DNA from: CAJXMH01 sp964001305
GTDB lineage: Bacteria; Bacteroidota; Bacteroidia; Flavobacteriales_E; Vicingaceae
NCBI GenBank assembly: GCA_964001305.1
Contig: CAXFAI010000029.1
Location: 1 to 64,000, forward strand
DNA: 64,000 bases
Direction of reading: 5' to 3'
The notes under the pieces: generated by a model
What the model saw: the letters and a program-made list of their open reading frames with translations, nothing else
Databases searched by the model: none
What the model was told of the DNA's origin: nothing
Shown here: in pieces, positions 33,882-43,526 of the stretch
Layout: each line of letters begins with the position of its first letter
How positions within the stretch are numbered: position 1 is the first letter of the stretch
Program-made: the position numbers and the translations under genes

Positions 33882-36800
33882 TCTAATTTTGCAGCAACAA
33901 CAAAAGTTTCTTTGAATACTTCTTTAGCTCCTGAGGTATTAAAAGATTCAAAAAACAAGACATAAATACCGACTCTTACTTTATTTCCATCGGCATCAAT
34001 TCCATCCCAACTAAAAGTCCCTTTGGCGCCCAATAATTCATTTTGTGCTATTTTATATATTTCTCTACCAGCACGATCATAAACAGTTACATTAGCCACA
34101 AAACCTGGAGCATTAAACTGATAATTTATATTTAATACATCTTGAAAACCATCATTATCAGGAGAAAAAGTTTCTGGGTCAATCGTGATTTCTCCATTAA
34201 ACTTTGAATCGGTAAACGATTGTGAATTTTTATACCCTGGAGTAGCAAAACCAACATTTTCTGCGGCCGAATGAAAATTTCCTCTATCATCGCTTGAGCG
34301 ATTTGGATCTAATCGTTCTAAACTAACTCCATCATCATCATTAAGTAATTCAAATTGCATATCATCTTCATAAAACACACCGTCAATTTCTTGATTAGAT
34401 TGGTTTAAAAGAAATACACCTCCTTCTTCATCATTGTATGATGGTAAATTCTCTACTTCTATAAAATTGCTTCTTACCGTACTTGGGTATTCTTTTACAA
34501 TGTTGTCAACATTCTCTGTCAAACCAACATAATCTCCTGGAAAAACTAAATAGGGTTCTTCAATAATAACTTCACGATTAGCTATGCTATCATTATCGTC
34601 CATGTCATCGTCATGCCAATTAGCCATCATCCAATTTTGTAAGCTCACTACCTTTTGCGATCGATTATATAATTCAACAAAGTCGGAGCCTCCAGTTCTT
34701 GGATTAAACAAAATTTCATTGATAACTAAATCATTTCCTACTGTAGCTTCAGGCAAAGCAAAAGAAACTCTTGTATTTGCGGCAATAACATTACCCGAAC
34801 AATCTGACAAGTCACTAATGTCTAGATGCACCACCTCCCCAGAATCTAAAGGATTATTCAAAACAATTAAAACTTGACTTAAATCTCGGGCTTCATAGAC
34901 AAAATCCTTTACTGTATTTCCATCCGAGAAATTATACACGGCTGTTATAATTGAATTTGAATCCAAACTTTCATTAAATCTTAATGCAATTGTATCTTCT
35001 GAAAATACCAACACTTTACTTACTAAAGGTGCACTTAAGTCTGGAGCAGTATTCAATAATGAATTTGCAGCAGCTGGAGTTCCTCCTGAGCCTGCCGCTG
35101 ATGCAATAAAGTTGCTCTCGCCACTACATGGTAAGTTGGGGTTAATTTGCTCTAACGTATATCCTCCATTTTTCTTTTCATCATCTCGGTACCATTGGTC
35201 TGTATAGTTCACATAATCCACTAAATTGCCATTTGGGTCTTTTAAAATGATTTCATCTCCACCATTAGTTAAAGAAGGAAAAGAGGATTGCCCTAATGTT
35301 TGACCAAAAGAAGAAAAAGCAGCTACATTTCCTTCAGCACAAATAATGACGTATTCACCTGGTCTAAAAATTAAATTCTGTAAAGTCGATATTGTTGAAT
35401 TATCCGCTAGGGTCCAATTTGATAGGTCAAATATTTTTTGTGATGCATTAAATAATTCAATAAAATCAGCATCTGGTAAGCCTACTTGTGGACTTGGGTC
35501 ACACATAAATTCATTAATCACTACATCTCGATAAGTTGGAATTCCTGGAACAACTATTTCAGCTTGATTCTGTGAAGAAATTACATTACCTGGACAATCT
35601 GATATATTGTTTACTGTAATCGTATTTACTACCCCTGAGTCTAAAGTGTTTACTAGAATGAGAAGAACTGTATTATACGATGGTCCTTCATTTAATGCGG
35701 TGGATACATTAGCAGATGAGCTAAATGTGTAATTCGCAGTTTGTACAGAATTACTATCTAATCGTTCATTAAAATAAAGACGAATGCTATCTACCGACAA
35801 TGCTTCTGCAGAAATTAAGATTGGTGGTGTTGTATCTGGAATCGTATCAAATACCGAATTCTGTGAAGCAGGACTACCCCCTTGAATATTATTGGAAGCT
35901 TTAAAATTGTTTCTATCGTTACAATCTGTGTAGGGATTAATTTGTTCTAAACTAAAACCTCCATTGGCTTTTGTTTCATCTTGATACCAATCATCGGTAT
36001 AATCAATGCGGTCAATCAACTTCCTATTGTTATCATAAAGTTTCACCTGATCTCCGCTATTGTTAAAGAGAGGAAAAGATTGAATTCCCAAAGTAGGCCC
36101 ATAAGATTGATAAACCGCAACATCAGCACTTGGGCATAAAACAATAAACTCGCCTGGCTTAAATATTAAATAGGGTAATTCACCTCCCGATACCGCATCT
36201 TCCAACTCCCAACCTTCTAAATTTAAAATCTTATCTGAAGCATTAAAAAGTTCTACAAAATCAACTTGTGGTAAACCAAAAGAAGGAGAAACGTCTGTAA
36301 ACAGCTCATTGATTACCACATCTCGATAAGTGGCAGAAGCAGGCAAAACTACTTCTCTAATATTATTTCCAGAAATCGTGTTTCCAGAACAATCTCTTAC
36401 ATTAGAAACTACTAGAGTATGCACAATTCCAGAATCTAAAGGTGTACTCAAAATCAATAAGGCTTGAGTATACGCTGGTGCTTGATTGAAAACTTGACCT
36501 ACAACGGCCGAAGTAGAAAAAGCATAAGTGCCATTTACTATCGAACTTGAATCCATAAATTCATTAAACTCTACCAAGACACTATCTGCTGAAAGCGCAG
36601 AAGCTCTAATTACCACAGGAGGTGTAACATCGGGAGAAGTGTTGTAAATGCTATTCTGCGTTCCGGGTGTTCCTCCAACGGTAGCGATAGAAGCCGCAAA
36701 ATTGACTTTCCCAGTACATGCTGTTTCTGGGTTAATTTGTTCAATGGTCCATCCTCCATTTTCTTTAGAAGCATCATCATACCAACTTAAACCATAACTA

Positions 36801-38116
36801 AGTTGATCCACTAGCTGAGCGTTATTATCGGTCAATACAATATCATCTCCACTATTATTTAAACTAGGCAAAGTAGATACAGGAACGACTGTTCCAAAAG
36901 TTTGGTATGCATTTACATCCGCATTACTGCAAATAATAACATACTCTTGCGGTTGCAAAATATAGGAAGGAAGCAATCGTGTTGAAGAACCATCAGCGAT
37001 TTCCCAATCCTTTAAATCAAACACTTTTTGTGAAGCATTGTAAATTTCAATAAACTCTCCACTGGGCAAGCCAAATGAAGGTGAAGGATCTGCATAAAAC
37101 TCATTAATTACAACATCTCTATAGGCAGCAGCCACGGATACAAAATAAAAGAAGGAAAGCGTGTCTCTTAGCATGGCATTCCCATTTCTATCTTCTACAT
37201 TCTGGATGTCTAAATCATAAAACAAACCTGAAGTAAAAGTATTGGCAAAATCTAATGTTATTCGACTACTATCTGCTGCATTCAAAAAAACAGAAGTAGG
37301 AGCGCCTATTCCTTGACTCAGGCTAAAGTTTGAAGGATTTGTTGCTGTGGCAACATCCACAAATTCACTAAATCGAACTTCCAATTGATTACTACTTAAA
37401 ATGATAACGGTATCAGCGGTTGGTTTAATGGTATCTTGAAAGGCAAGTCCATTTACCACAAAATCATCAAAGAAAAATTTATCTGAACGGGTAGATGTAT
37501 AATAACATTTTACTCCAAAAAAAGCACTTTGTGGATGAGTTAAATCTGTTACAGTTCCTTGAGAAATGGGATTGTTTAACAAGGCTGAAGTATCTGCAAA
37601 AAGTTCCCACAATCCTGTTGCGCTTTTCGTTACCCTCACTTTCACTTTTACTGGCTGTTGCCCAACCAATCCATCTATTCCATCAATTATTTTTGTTGTA
37701 CTCGCTCCAATTTGCCGATACAAGCTTACATCATCAACTGTACCACTTACCCCTCCAATTCGAACAAAGTAACCATTTAGGTTTTGGTTTAAATCCTGTT
37801 GAGAAGAAACTAAGTAAACTTCAGCATAATTGCTCCCAGATGGTGAAAAATCCATTTCTACATAAAACTCCCAACTGGCATCGTTTATAACGGTTGAGTT
37901 CGTTACTAAATAAGCAGGAGAACTAGCAGAACCGTCATTCAATTGAAGTTGATTGTTTCCATCAATTTGAAACTTACTTGTCTCTCCAACCCAAGTTGGA
38001 TTTATTGTAAAATTCCCATCCGAAAAATCATCTGTAAATCCTTGCTGTGCGTAGCTTGATAGATATGAAATTGTTAATAGAAATAGCGCAAATAAATAGT
38101 TTAGCTTCATCATCAT
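33878..38116 (-). CDS. T9SS type B sorting-domain protein with repeated lamin-tail and Ig-like domains
   Basis: 1412 aa secreted protein. Signal peptide (about 1-23, ending SSYAQ). Residues 25-225 resemble a concanavalin-like lectin fold. From about 230 an Ig-like domain and a lamin-tail domain (LTD, opening YRDVVINEF) alternate: four LTDs with the period exactly 265 residues, separated by Ig-like domains. The C-terminus (about 1300-1412) is a gliding-associated type B sorting domain: FSPDNDGFQDVLNINY, VTVYDRAGREIYK, FSWDGIDADGNKVRVGIYVLFF. It is exported by T9SS and placed at the surface. LTD proteins are often found with nucleases or adhesins; no enzyme domain is visible here. Confidence 0.9.
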   Translation of the reverse strand: MMMKLNYLFALFLLTISYLSSYAQQGFTDDFSDGNFTINPTWVGETSKFQIDGNNQLQLNDGSASSPAYLVTNSTVINDASWEFYVEMDFSPSGSNYAEVYLVSSQQDLNQNLNGYFVRIGGVSGTVDDVSLYRQIGASTTKIIDGIDGLVGQQPVKVKVRVTKSATGLWELFADTSALLNNPISQGTVTDLTHPQSAFFGVKCYYTSTRSDKFFFDDFVVNGLAFQDTIKPTADTVIILSSNQLEVRFSEFVDVATATNPSNFSLSQGIGAPTSVFLNAADSSRITLDFANTFTSGLFYDLDIQNVEDRNGNAMLRDTLSFFYFVSVAAAYRDVVINEFYADPSPSFGLPSGEFIEIYNASQKVFDLKDWEIADGSSTRLLPSYILQPQEYVIICSNADVNAYQTFGTVVPVSTLPSLNNSGDDIVLTDNNAQLVDQLSYGLSWYDDASKENGGWTIEQINPETACTGKVNFAASIATVGGTPGTQNSIYNTSPDVTPPVVIRASALSADSVLVEFNEFMDSSSIVNGTYAFSTSAVVGQVFNQAPAYTQALLILSTPLDSGIVHTLVVSNVRDCSGNTISGNNIREVVLPASATYRDVVINELFTDVSPSFGLPQVDFVELFNASDKILNLEGWELEDAVSGGELPYLIFKPGEFIVLCPSADVAVYQSYGPTLGIQSFPLFNNSGDQVKLYDNNRKLIDRIDYTDDWYQDETKANGGFSLEQINPYTDCNDRNNFKASNNIQGGSPASQNSVFDTIPDTTPPILISAEALSVDSIRLYFNERLDSNSVQTANYTFSSSANVSTALNEGPSYNTVLLILVNTLDSGVVNTITVNNISDCPGNVISSQNQAEIVVPGIPTYRDVVINEFMCDPSPQVGLPDADFIELFNASQKIFDLSNWTLADNSTISTLQNLIFRPGEYVIICAEGNVAAFSSFGQTLGQSSFPSLTNGGDEIILKDPNGNLVDYVNYTDQWYRDDEKKNGGYTLEQINPNLPCSGESNFIASAAGSGGTPAAANSLLNTAPDLSAPLVSKVLVFSEDTIALRFNESLDSNSIITAVYNFSDGNTVKDFVYEARDLSQVLIVLNNPLDSGEVVHLDISDLSDCSGNVIAANTRVSFALPEATVGNDLVINEILFNPRTGGSDFVELYNRSQKVVSLQNWMMANWHDDDMDDNDSIANREVIIEEPYLVFPGDYVGLTENVDNIVKEYPSTVRSNFIEVENLPSYNDEEGGVFLLNQSNQEIDGVFYEDDMQFELLNDDDGVSLERLDPNRSSDDRGNFHSAAENVGFATPGYKNSQSFTDSKFNGEITIDPETFSPDNDGFQDVLNINYQFNAPGFVANVTVYDRAGREIYKIAQNELLGAKGTFSWDGIDADGNKVRVGIYVLFFESFNTSGAKEVFKETFVVAAKLD
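34739..37123 (-). repeat. Three tandem 795-bp coding units (LTD plus Ig-like), followed by a fourth LTD start
   Basis: The codon for the first residue of YRDVVINE lies at 37121-37123, 36326-36328 and 35531-35533, and the matching Gly of GNDLVINE at 34736-34738. The spacing is 795 bases each time, exactly 265 codons. Units are diverged in sequence but not in length. Confidence 0.85.
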
Positions 38117-38144
38117 AAAAAAGAGCTTAGGTGCGTAAAGTTAG

Positions 38145-38152
38145 TACATTTG
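38145..38152 (+). promoter_or_regulatory. Candidate -7 box before asd
   Basis: TACATTTG matches TAnnTTTG, 39 bases before the asd ATG. No clear -33 element. Confidence 0.3.
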
Positions 38153-38191
38153 AAGTCCCTTTAAGTAAAATCAAGGTTAACAATAGATTGA

Positions 38192-39181
38192 ATGAAAGTA
38201 GCAGTTGTAGGAGCCACTGGTTTAGTTGGTCAAGTTATGATGCAAGTTTTAGAGGAAAGAAATTTCCCAGTAAGTGAATTAATTCCCGTTGCCTCAGAGC
38301 GCTCTGTGGGGAAAGAAGTCCACTTCAAAGGCAAACAAATTAAAGTAGTAGGACTTGAAACTGCCATTGAACTAAAACCCAATATTGCCCTATTTTCAGC
38401 CGGTGGAGAAACTTCTTTAAAGTATGCTGAAAAATTTGCAAATGTTGGCACTACGGTTATTGACAACTCTTCTGCTTGGCGCATGGATCCAAGCAAAAAG
38501 CTTATTATTCCTGAAGTGAATTCGGATGTTTTAACCAAAGAAGACAAGATCATTGCCAATCCAAATTGCTCTACCATTCAAATGATTTTAGCCTTAGCTC
38601 CCATTCATAAAAAATATGGAATAGACCGAATTGTTGTCTCGACTTATCAATCAATTACAGGCACTGGAGTTAAAGCAGTAAGACAATTGGAAGATGAGCA
38701 AAATGGTGTTGAAGGCGAAAAAGCATATCCACATCCAATCTATAAAAATGCCATTCCACATTGCGATGTTTTCTTAGAAAATGACTACACCAAAGAAGAA
38801 ATGAAATTGGTGAAAGAAAGCCGCAAAATTATGGGAGAACCCAACTTAAAAGTTACGGCTACAGCGGTTCGTATTCCTGTGGTTGGTGGTCATTCTGAAT
38901 CGGTAAACCTCAGCTTGAAAAAAGCATTTGAAGTCGAAGATATAAGATCTCTATTGGCAGATTGTTCAGGCATAAAAGTAGTGGATGATGTGGCAAATAA
39001 TCGTTACCCCATGCCACTTGATTCTCACGGTAGAGACGAAGTTTTTGTGGGAAGAATCCGAAAAGATGAAAGCCAAGAAAATGGAATTAATCTGTGGATT
39101 GTAGCTGATAATTTAAGAAAAGGAGCTGCTACAAATACCATTCAGATCGCTGAGTATTTGGTTGAGAAAAAGCTGGTTTAA
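38192..39181 (+). CDS. asd: Aspartate-semialdehyde dehydrogenase
   Basis: NADPH-dependent enzyme (329 aa) that reduces aspartyl phosphate to aspartate semialdehyde, the branch point to lysine/diaminopimelate, threonine and methionine. The Rossmann opening VAVVGATGLVGQVMM is followed by the catalytic Cys in NPNCSTIQMI (about 128-137), STYQSITGTGVKAV, and the catalytic His in VVGGHSESVNL (about 230-240). The length is normal. It stands alone between the T9SS gene and a sigma operon. Confidence 0.96.
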   Translation: MKVAVVGATGLVGQVMMQVLEERNFPVSELIPVASERSVGKEVHFKGKQIKVVGLETAIELKPNIALFSAGGETSLKYAEKFANVGTTVIDNSSAWRMDPSKKLIIPEVNSDVLTKEDKIIANPNCSTIQMILALAPIHKKYGIDRIVVSTYQSITGTGVKAVRQLEDEQNGVEGEKAYPHPIYKNAIPHCDVFLENDYTKEEMKLVKESRKIMGEPNLKVTATAVRIPVVGGHSESVNLSLKKAFEVEDIRSLLADCSGIKVVDDVANNRYPMPLDSHGRDEVFVGRIRKDESQENGINLWIVADNLRKGAATNTIQIAEYLVEKKLV

Positions 39182-39253
39182 ACAGTCTATAAAATATCCA
39201 TAAGCCAGTTTAGCTTTTTTTATTTCGTATTTTTAACGCACTAGGCAACGAAA

Positions 39254-39850
39254 ATGAAAACCACCGTGTCTATCACAAAAGGCACAGGGCCTAAAGTTCA
39301 ACTACCCAATATGGATGAGAAAAAGTTAATACAAGCCTGTATCAAAGAAGATAAAGCTGCGCAGCGGGCATTGTATGAGCAATTCTCACCTAAAATGTAC
39401 TACATCTGCTTACGTTATGCAAGACATGATATGGAAGCTCAAGATATGTTACAGGATGGATTTGTAAAAGTTTTTGACCATATTGGAAAATTCAAGTTTG
39501 AAGGCTCTTTTGAGGGTTGGGTAAGAAGGATTATGGTAAATACCGCTTTGAATTATTGCCGCAAAAGAAGCTTTAAGGAAGAAGTCATAGGCTTAGAAGA
39601 TTATCAAGATCAAGTTGTTAGTTCAAAAGCTATTAGCAAATTAAGTGAACAAGAATTGTTACAATTAATCCAACAATTGCCAGATGGTTATCGTATGGTA
39701 TTTAACCTTTATGTAATTGAAGGGTATAGTCATAAAGAAATTGGAGATAAACTAGGCATCTCTGAAAGCACCTCTCGATCTCAATTAGCGAAATCGAGAA
39801 AGTGGATGCAAAATGAAGTTACGAAATTAAAAATGAGCAAACATGTCTGA
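39254..39850 (+). CDS. ECF RNA polymerase sigma factor
   Basis: 198 aa. Region 2 covers about 40-110 (YYICLRYARHDMEAQDMLQDGFVKVFDHI and GSFEGWVRRIMVNTALNYCRKR), region 4 about 135-190 (PDGYRMVFNLYVIEGYSHKEIG and ISESTSRSQLAKSRKWM). A Met at residue 20 (MDEKKLIQ) is an alternative start that fits the family length better, but I kept the first ATG. The end overlaps the next gene by eight bases; that product looks like its anti-sigma factor joined to an outer-membrane-type barrel. Unlike the sigma factor at 8588-9130, it is not linked to housekeeping genes. Confidence 0.92.
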   Translation: MKTTVSITKGTGPKVQLPNMDEKKLIQACIKEDKAAQRALYEQFSPKMYYICLRYARHDMEAQDMLQDGFVKVFDHIGKFKFEGSFEGWVRRIMVNTALNYCRKRSFKEEVIGLEDYQDQVVSSKAISKLSEQELLQLIQQLPDGYRMVFNLYVIEGYSHKEIGDKLGISESTSRSQLAKSRKWMQNEVTKLKMSKHV

Positions 39851-41243
39851 TCAGATAGAAGAATTCGATCGTGTGTTTCGCGAAAAGCTTGGTGGCCAAA
39901 CAGCTCCTCCACCTGAAACTGTTTGGGAAAACATTGAGAAAAAGCGCACTTACGGTCATGTAGTGGCAAATCGTGTTTCTAACTACTGGCAAACTTTTGG
40001 TACGCTCATGCTATTGCTATTAGGTGGTGGTGCAAGTTTATTTTTGGGTGAAAATCAAACTCAGCCTATTGATCAACAAATTCAATCTCTTGATTTCAAG
40101 CAATTTGAAAACAGCAACGTTAACTCCTTTCAAACTTCTGTTAACTCAACTGATTTAAATCAACCCTATTTTTCAACTTTAGTAGAAAGTAATAAAGTTG
40201 AAACCCAATCAAAGCCAGTATCCAAACAAAAAGCTTCCAAATTTAATTTGCCAGATGCTGAATTGATGGCTTCTATTCAACAAGCTGCATTTTCAAAACC
40301 AGAAAACATAGAAGATCAGCGATTAAATGCATATATCAATGTATTAGATGGTTGGGAAACGGCTAAGCCTATTTCTTTTATCAGATATGACTATATGAAT
40401 CATGCTAGTCTTCAACCTTTTATTGTATACAATAAACAAGGAGAAGCTAAATCTGCTGATAAGGTTGAATATGATTATGTTCGAGAAATTTTCAAGAAAA
40501 AGACTTTTAATGAGAGAGCTTATTGGTACTTCGCATTTACTCCTCAAAGTGTACAAAAAATTCTCACTCCAGAGTTCAACCTTTCTAGCGATTATTTGAG
40601 AGACAGGGCCAAAGCAGAAAACACCCGTCTAGCATATACTGTAAGTGCTGCAATTCAATATGAATTAAACGAGCACAAATTCTTCGAAAGTGGAATCAAT
40701 TTTACTCAGATTTACGAGGAAATGCATTATGAAGGAGAAAAGCGTTTCTCTAACCAGTATGATTTTGTAGAAATTCCATTACTGTTAGGATATAAAGATC
40801 GTAATGCAAAATGGGGATGGCATTTCAAAGGTGGATTAGGAATTCAGGTGTTTAACAATTTTGATGGTTACATTTTAAAGAAAGTAGCTGATCCAAATGA
40901 CCCAAGCATTCCTCAAAATCAGCCTGAGCCAGACCCTAATTATAGAATGAAAAAGTCTGATGCTTTTATCAATATTATTACCAGTAATCATAAATTGTCT
41001 AAGAATCAGGACCGTAGAGGAATTTTAGACTTAAGTAATGAAGATGAAAATCCTTACAAAACAGCAGGAGTTGTGAATGTTCATATGGCTGCTGGATTAA
41101 GTTATCACCATAGCATAAAAACAAGCTTTATGCTTACGCCTCACTATAGCCGAAGTGTTAATTCTATCAGTAAAGAGAGTGCCTTGTTTAAAGAGCAGAT
41201 CAGTTACTTTGGTGTTAGCTTTGGAACGCTAATTAAGTTTTAA
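39843..41243 (+). CDS. Anti-sigma-like membrane protein fused to a beta-barrel-type domain
   Basis: 466 aa. Residues 1-48 are soluble and start DQIEEFDRVFREKLGG and PPPETVWENIEKKR, as in Bacteroidota anti-sigma-like proteins. One membrane helix follows (about 53-72, TLMLLLLGGGASLFL). After a low-complexity linker, residues 255-466 alternate polar and hydrophobic residues in strands and end in LIKF with a terminal Phe, as in PorT-like outer-membrane barrels. There is no signal peptide. It overlaps the sigma gene, so the two are co-expressed. How one chain could span both membranes is unclear; the barrel-like part may be periplasmic. Confidence 0.75.
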   Translation: MSDQIEEFDRVFREKLGGQTAPPPETVWENIEKKRTYGHVVANRVSNYWQTFGTLMLLLLGGGASLFLGENQTQPIDQQIQSLDFKQFENSNVNSFQTSVNSTDLNQPYFSTLVESNKVETQSKPVSKQKASKFNLPDAELMASIQQAAFSKPENIEDQRLNAYINVLDGWETAKPISFIRYDYMNHASLQPFIVYNKQGEAKSADKVEYDYVREIFKKKTFNERAYWYFAFTPQSVQKILTPEFNLSSDYLRDRAKAENTRLAYTVSAAIQYELNEHKFFESGINFTQIYEEMHYEGEKRFSNQYDFVEIPLLLGYKDRNAKWGWHFKGGLGIQVFNNFDGYILKKVADPNDPSIPQNQPEPDPNYRMKKSDAFINIITSNHKLSKNQDRRGILDLSNEDENPYKTAGVVNVHMAAGLSYHHSIKTSFMLTPHYSRSVNSISKESALFKEQISYFGVSFGTLIKF

Positions 41244-41254
41244 TCAGGACTTAT

Positions 41255-41698
41255 TTACCACAAGCTCACAAGCTTAATGGTGGTTTTGTATTCATTCTTT
41301 TGTAATTGAACTCTCGCTTCTTCAAACTTTGGAAGACCGCTTAATATGCTTTTGTTATTCGAAAAACCATATGGCTCTTTAGGAATTCCAATTAAGTTCT
41401 TATCAAAGGCTTGATTGCTATTCACATCATGAATCATGGCAATTGCGTACTCACCATAAGGCAGATCATTAAATTCCAACAACATACTGGAAGAAGTAAC
41501 CGTTACCTCCTTGCTTATGATTGCTTTTTCTGCTTGATCGGGAAATCCTTCGGACTTATTGAAAACTAAAATACCTAAGTTGCCTTTTATTTCTTTTATC
41601 CCTTCTACTTGAAGTAGCAAAGTCCCTTTTGGGCTTTCCTGCAAGGGCGAAAATGCTTGACACAAAACAACTGTAAGAAAAAGTAGAAATAAGCGCAT
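41255..41698 (-). CDS. DUF2141 domain protein, exported
   Basis: 147 aa with a signal peptide (LFLLFLTVVLCQAFS, cleavage about 17). The core (about 28-145) has GTLLLQVEGIKEIKGNLGILVFN, LEFNDLPYGEYAIAMIHDVNSNQAFDKNLIGIPKEPYGFSNN, the diagnostic DUF2141 pattern of a small beta-sandwich. The family is periplasmic or surface-exposed and of unknown function. It lies alone, with 23 bases to the next minus-strand gene upstream. Confidence 0.88.
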   Translation of the reverse strand: MRLFLLFLTVVLCQAFSPLQESPKGTLLLQVEGIKEIKGNLGILVFNKSEGFPDQAEKAIISKEVTVTSSSMLLEFNDLPYGEYAIAMIHDVNSNQAFDKNLIGIPKEPYGFSNNKSILSGLPKFEEARVQLQKNEYKTTIKLVSLW

Positions 41699-41721
41699 AA
41701 ATTAACTTTGCAGACACAAAG

Positions 41722-42414
41722 TTAACTAAGGTACTTGCTATCCCATTCAGTAGAGCTAAAATTTTCTCGAAAACCCATTACTAGCATACAGCTTAATCCA
41801 CAAATGGCAATAAAGCTATGTACTACCAAGAAAGCAAATACGTCCCAAGATGGTGTTGGAATTATCAAAGAAAAAACGACAGCAACACCCAATAAAAACC
41901 AAAACATGGTCATAAAGTCCCGTAGAGGGAAAGCCAACAAAGACCGAAAAAAATTGATTTCTCCACCCCATTTATGAATCAAATAGTACTTGCCATTTTT
42001 GAGTGGTAAAAACAATAAAGGATCAGAGTCTTTATCTTCAAGCTTGAAGAGTTCTTTGGGAGCCACAATTTTAAAATTTTCAATAGAAATCCCGAGTTTA
42101 TCTTCTAATTCTTTGATTTTTAAAACCGCTTCGTAGGGGATTTCTCCTTTAAAAACAGAAGAGTCTAAAAACCTTAATCGATACTTTATACAAATCGCTC
42201 TAATTTGCTCAAGAGTGTATATCTGATTTTGATCTAAAAGGGTTTCTTCAGCTTCTTGATTGGAATTAGAACTCTCAAGATTCTCAGCAATTTTAGACTC
42301 TCTAGCTGCTGATTCTTGCCAAATTTCTTGAACTTCTTGCAAGATTGTTTTTTTCTCTTCCCTTGATTTAATTTGATTCAGCTTTTTTTCAAGGTCAACC
42401 GTATTAAAATTCAT
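41722..42414 (-). CDS. Hypothetical protein with two C-terminal membrane helices
   Basis: 230 aa. The first 150 residues are soluble and charged, with a helical N-terminus (KKLNQIKSREEKKTILQEVQEIW) and a mixed alpha/beta centre containing LRFLDSSVFKGEIPYEAVLKIKELE. Two helices follow at about 172-190 and 195-215. I recognise no named domain; related proteins probably occur in other Flavobacteriales. The gene is monocistronic as far as spacing shows (95 bases to the cytochrome gene upstream, which hold nothing I recognise). Confidence 0.7.
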   Translation of the reverse strand: MNFNTVDLEKKLNQIKSREEKKTILQEVQEIWQESAARESKIAENLESSNSNQEAEETLLDQNQIYTLEQIRAICIKYRLRFLDSSVFKGEIPYEAVLKIKELEDKLGISIENFKIVAPKELFKLEDKDSDPLLFLPLKNGKYYLIHKWGGEINFFRSLLAFPLRDFMTMFWFLLGVAVVFSLIIPTPSWDVFAFLVVHSFIAICGLSCMLVMGFRENFSSTEWDSKYLS

Positions 42415-42509
42415 GTTTAAATATTAAGCCTCATTTTGTTGGCACTATAGCCAAAAGTTTAGGTTTGGTTGAGAGAAGTATAAAATTAACCAAGAAAAAC
42501 TCAAATTGT

Positions 42510-43526
42510 TTAAGAGGCCTTTTGCTCCATGTAGACTCTTAAATCTTCCACTTGCTTGTCGCTCAACCTTTCTTTTGGGTACAAAGGCATATACCTTGGT
42601 TTACCTTGATCGGTGTAGGTTCCATGTCTTACAATTTGATACAAATTATAAGGATGATTTTTGTTGATATTTCTCAAGAACTTATTAAAAGTCAACTTAC
42701 TGTAATCAAAACTAATGTCAGATACTCCACCATCTTGATGACAAGCCATACAGCTTAAACGATAAATTTGTTCTCCTTTTTTAGCATCACCAGTATACGT
42801 TGAAAAACCTTTATCCATAGCTTGTGGTAATTCTCCAAAAGTTGCGGGAGACTTCAAGGCATATTTACTTTTTAGCATTGAAATTGCCTTTTCTGAGTCT
42901 TTGGTATTTATAATTTCTTCCCATTCCCTTTCACTCAAATCTAAATCCTTTAAACTTACTTGGATACTCCAATAATAAGCTAAGATGGCTTCTAATTCCC
43001 ACTCTTCCAAGTACCTTCCAGATGAACATACTTTAGCACATAATTGAGTAGCCTCAGCCAAGCTCTTATTTGCTGGTTTCACTAAGTCACCATACTTTTT
43101 ATAGTAATCATCGTTATACCAACTTTCGCGATTTGCTATTCCAAAAAATGTTGATGCTGGTAAGAATTTAAGTTCATTTTCTACAGCAAAATCTAATCGT
43201 GCCTCTGGGTTCATTTGGTTTAAAACCGGATCTTCCTGCACTTGGTTATGGCAAGAAGTGCAAACAAAATACTTACTAATGTACTTGGATTGACGCCCAT
43301 TAGGGTCTGTTGTTCTCCCTAAATTCACCAATTCAAATCCTCTTCGTATTGTTGCAGAATCTGCGTTGGGTCTAGCATGTTCTGGGTAGGGTTCGCCAAA
43401 AATTTTCAAAGCATCTGCAATTGTCATACTTGGCTCGATGGAATTTTTTTTCATAGAAGAAAAACTCCAACTGAAAACACATAGAAGCAATAAACCTATA
43501 ATTCCAAAAGTTTTACTTTGATTCAT
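42510..43526 (-). CDS. Exported di-haem cytochrome c
   Basis: 338 aa with an N-terminal signal (FGIIGLLLLCVFSWSFSS). Two haem c sites are visible: CTSCH at about residue 91 and CMACH at about 259, each in its own cytochrome domain; RHGTYTDQGKPRYMPLYPKERLSDKQVEDL near the end supplies a candidate Met ligand (MPLYP). It is a periplasmic electron carrier. It ends a four-gene operon with a metallophosphoesterase, a haem-like lipoprotein and a DUF5777 protein; its start follows the DUF5777 stop directly. Confidence 0.9.
   Translation of the reverse strand: MNQSKTFGIIGLLLLCVFSWSFSSMKKNSIEPSMTIADALKIFGEPYPEHARPNADSATIRRGFELVNLGRTTDPNGRQSKYISKYFVCTSCHNQVQEDPVLNQMNPEARLDFAVENELKFLPASTFFGIANRESWYNDDYYKKYGDLVKPANKSLAEATQLCAKVCSSGRYLEEWELEAILAYYWSIQVSLKDLDLSEREWEEIINTKDSEKAISMLKSKYALKSPATFGELPQAMDKGFSTYTGDAKKGEQIYRLSCMACHQDGGVSDISFDYSKLTFNKFLRNINKNHPYNLYQIVRHGTYTDQGKPRYMPLYPKERLSDKQVEDLRVYMEQKAS

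Noticed and set aside
34739..37123. Regular spacing considered as CRISPR or mobile repeat
   Set aside because: The 795-base units are diverged coding domains in one reading frame, with no short identical repeats or spacers.
37495..37890. 131-codon frame antisense to the T9SS type B gene
   Set aside because: Leu- and His-rich shadow of a clear coding region with no signal of its own.
39190..39230. AAGC/GCTT stem followed by T run after asd as a terminator
   Set aside because: The stem is only four base pairs; not supportable.
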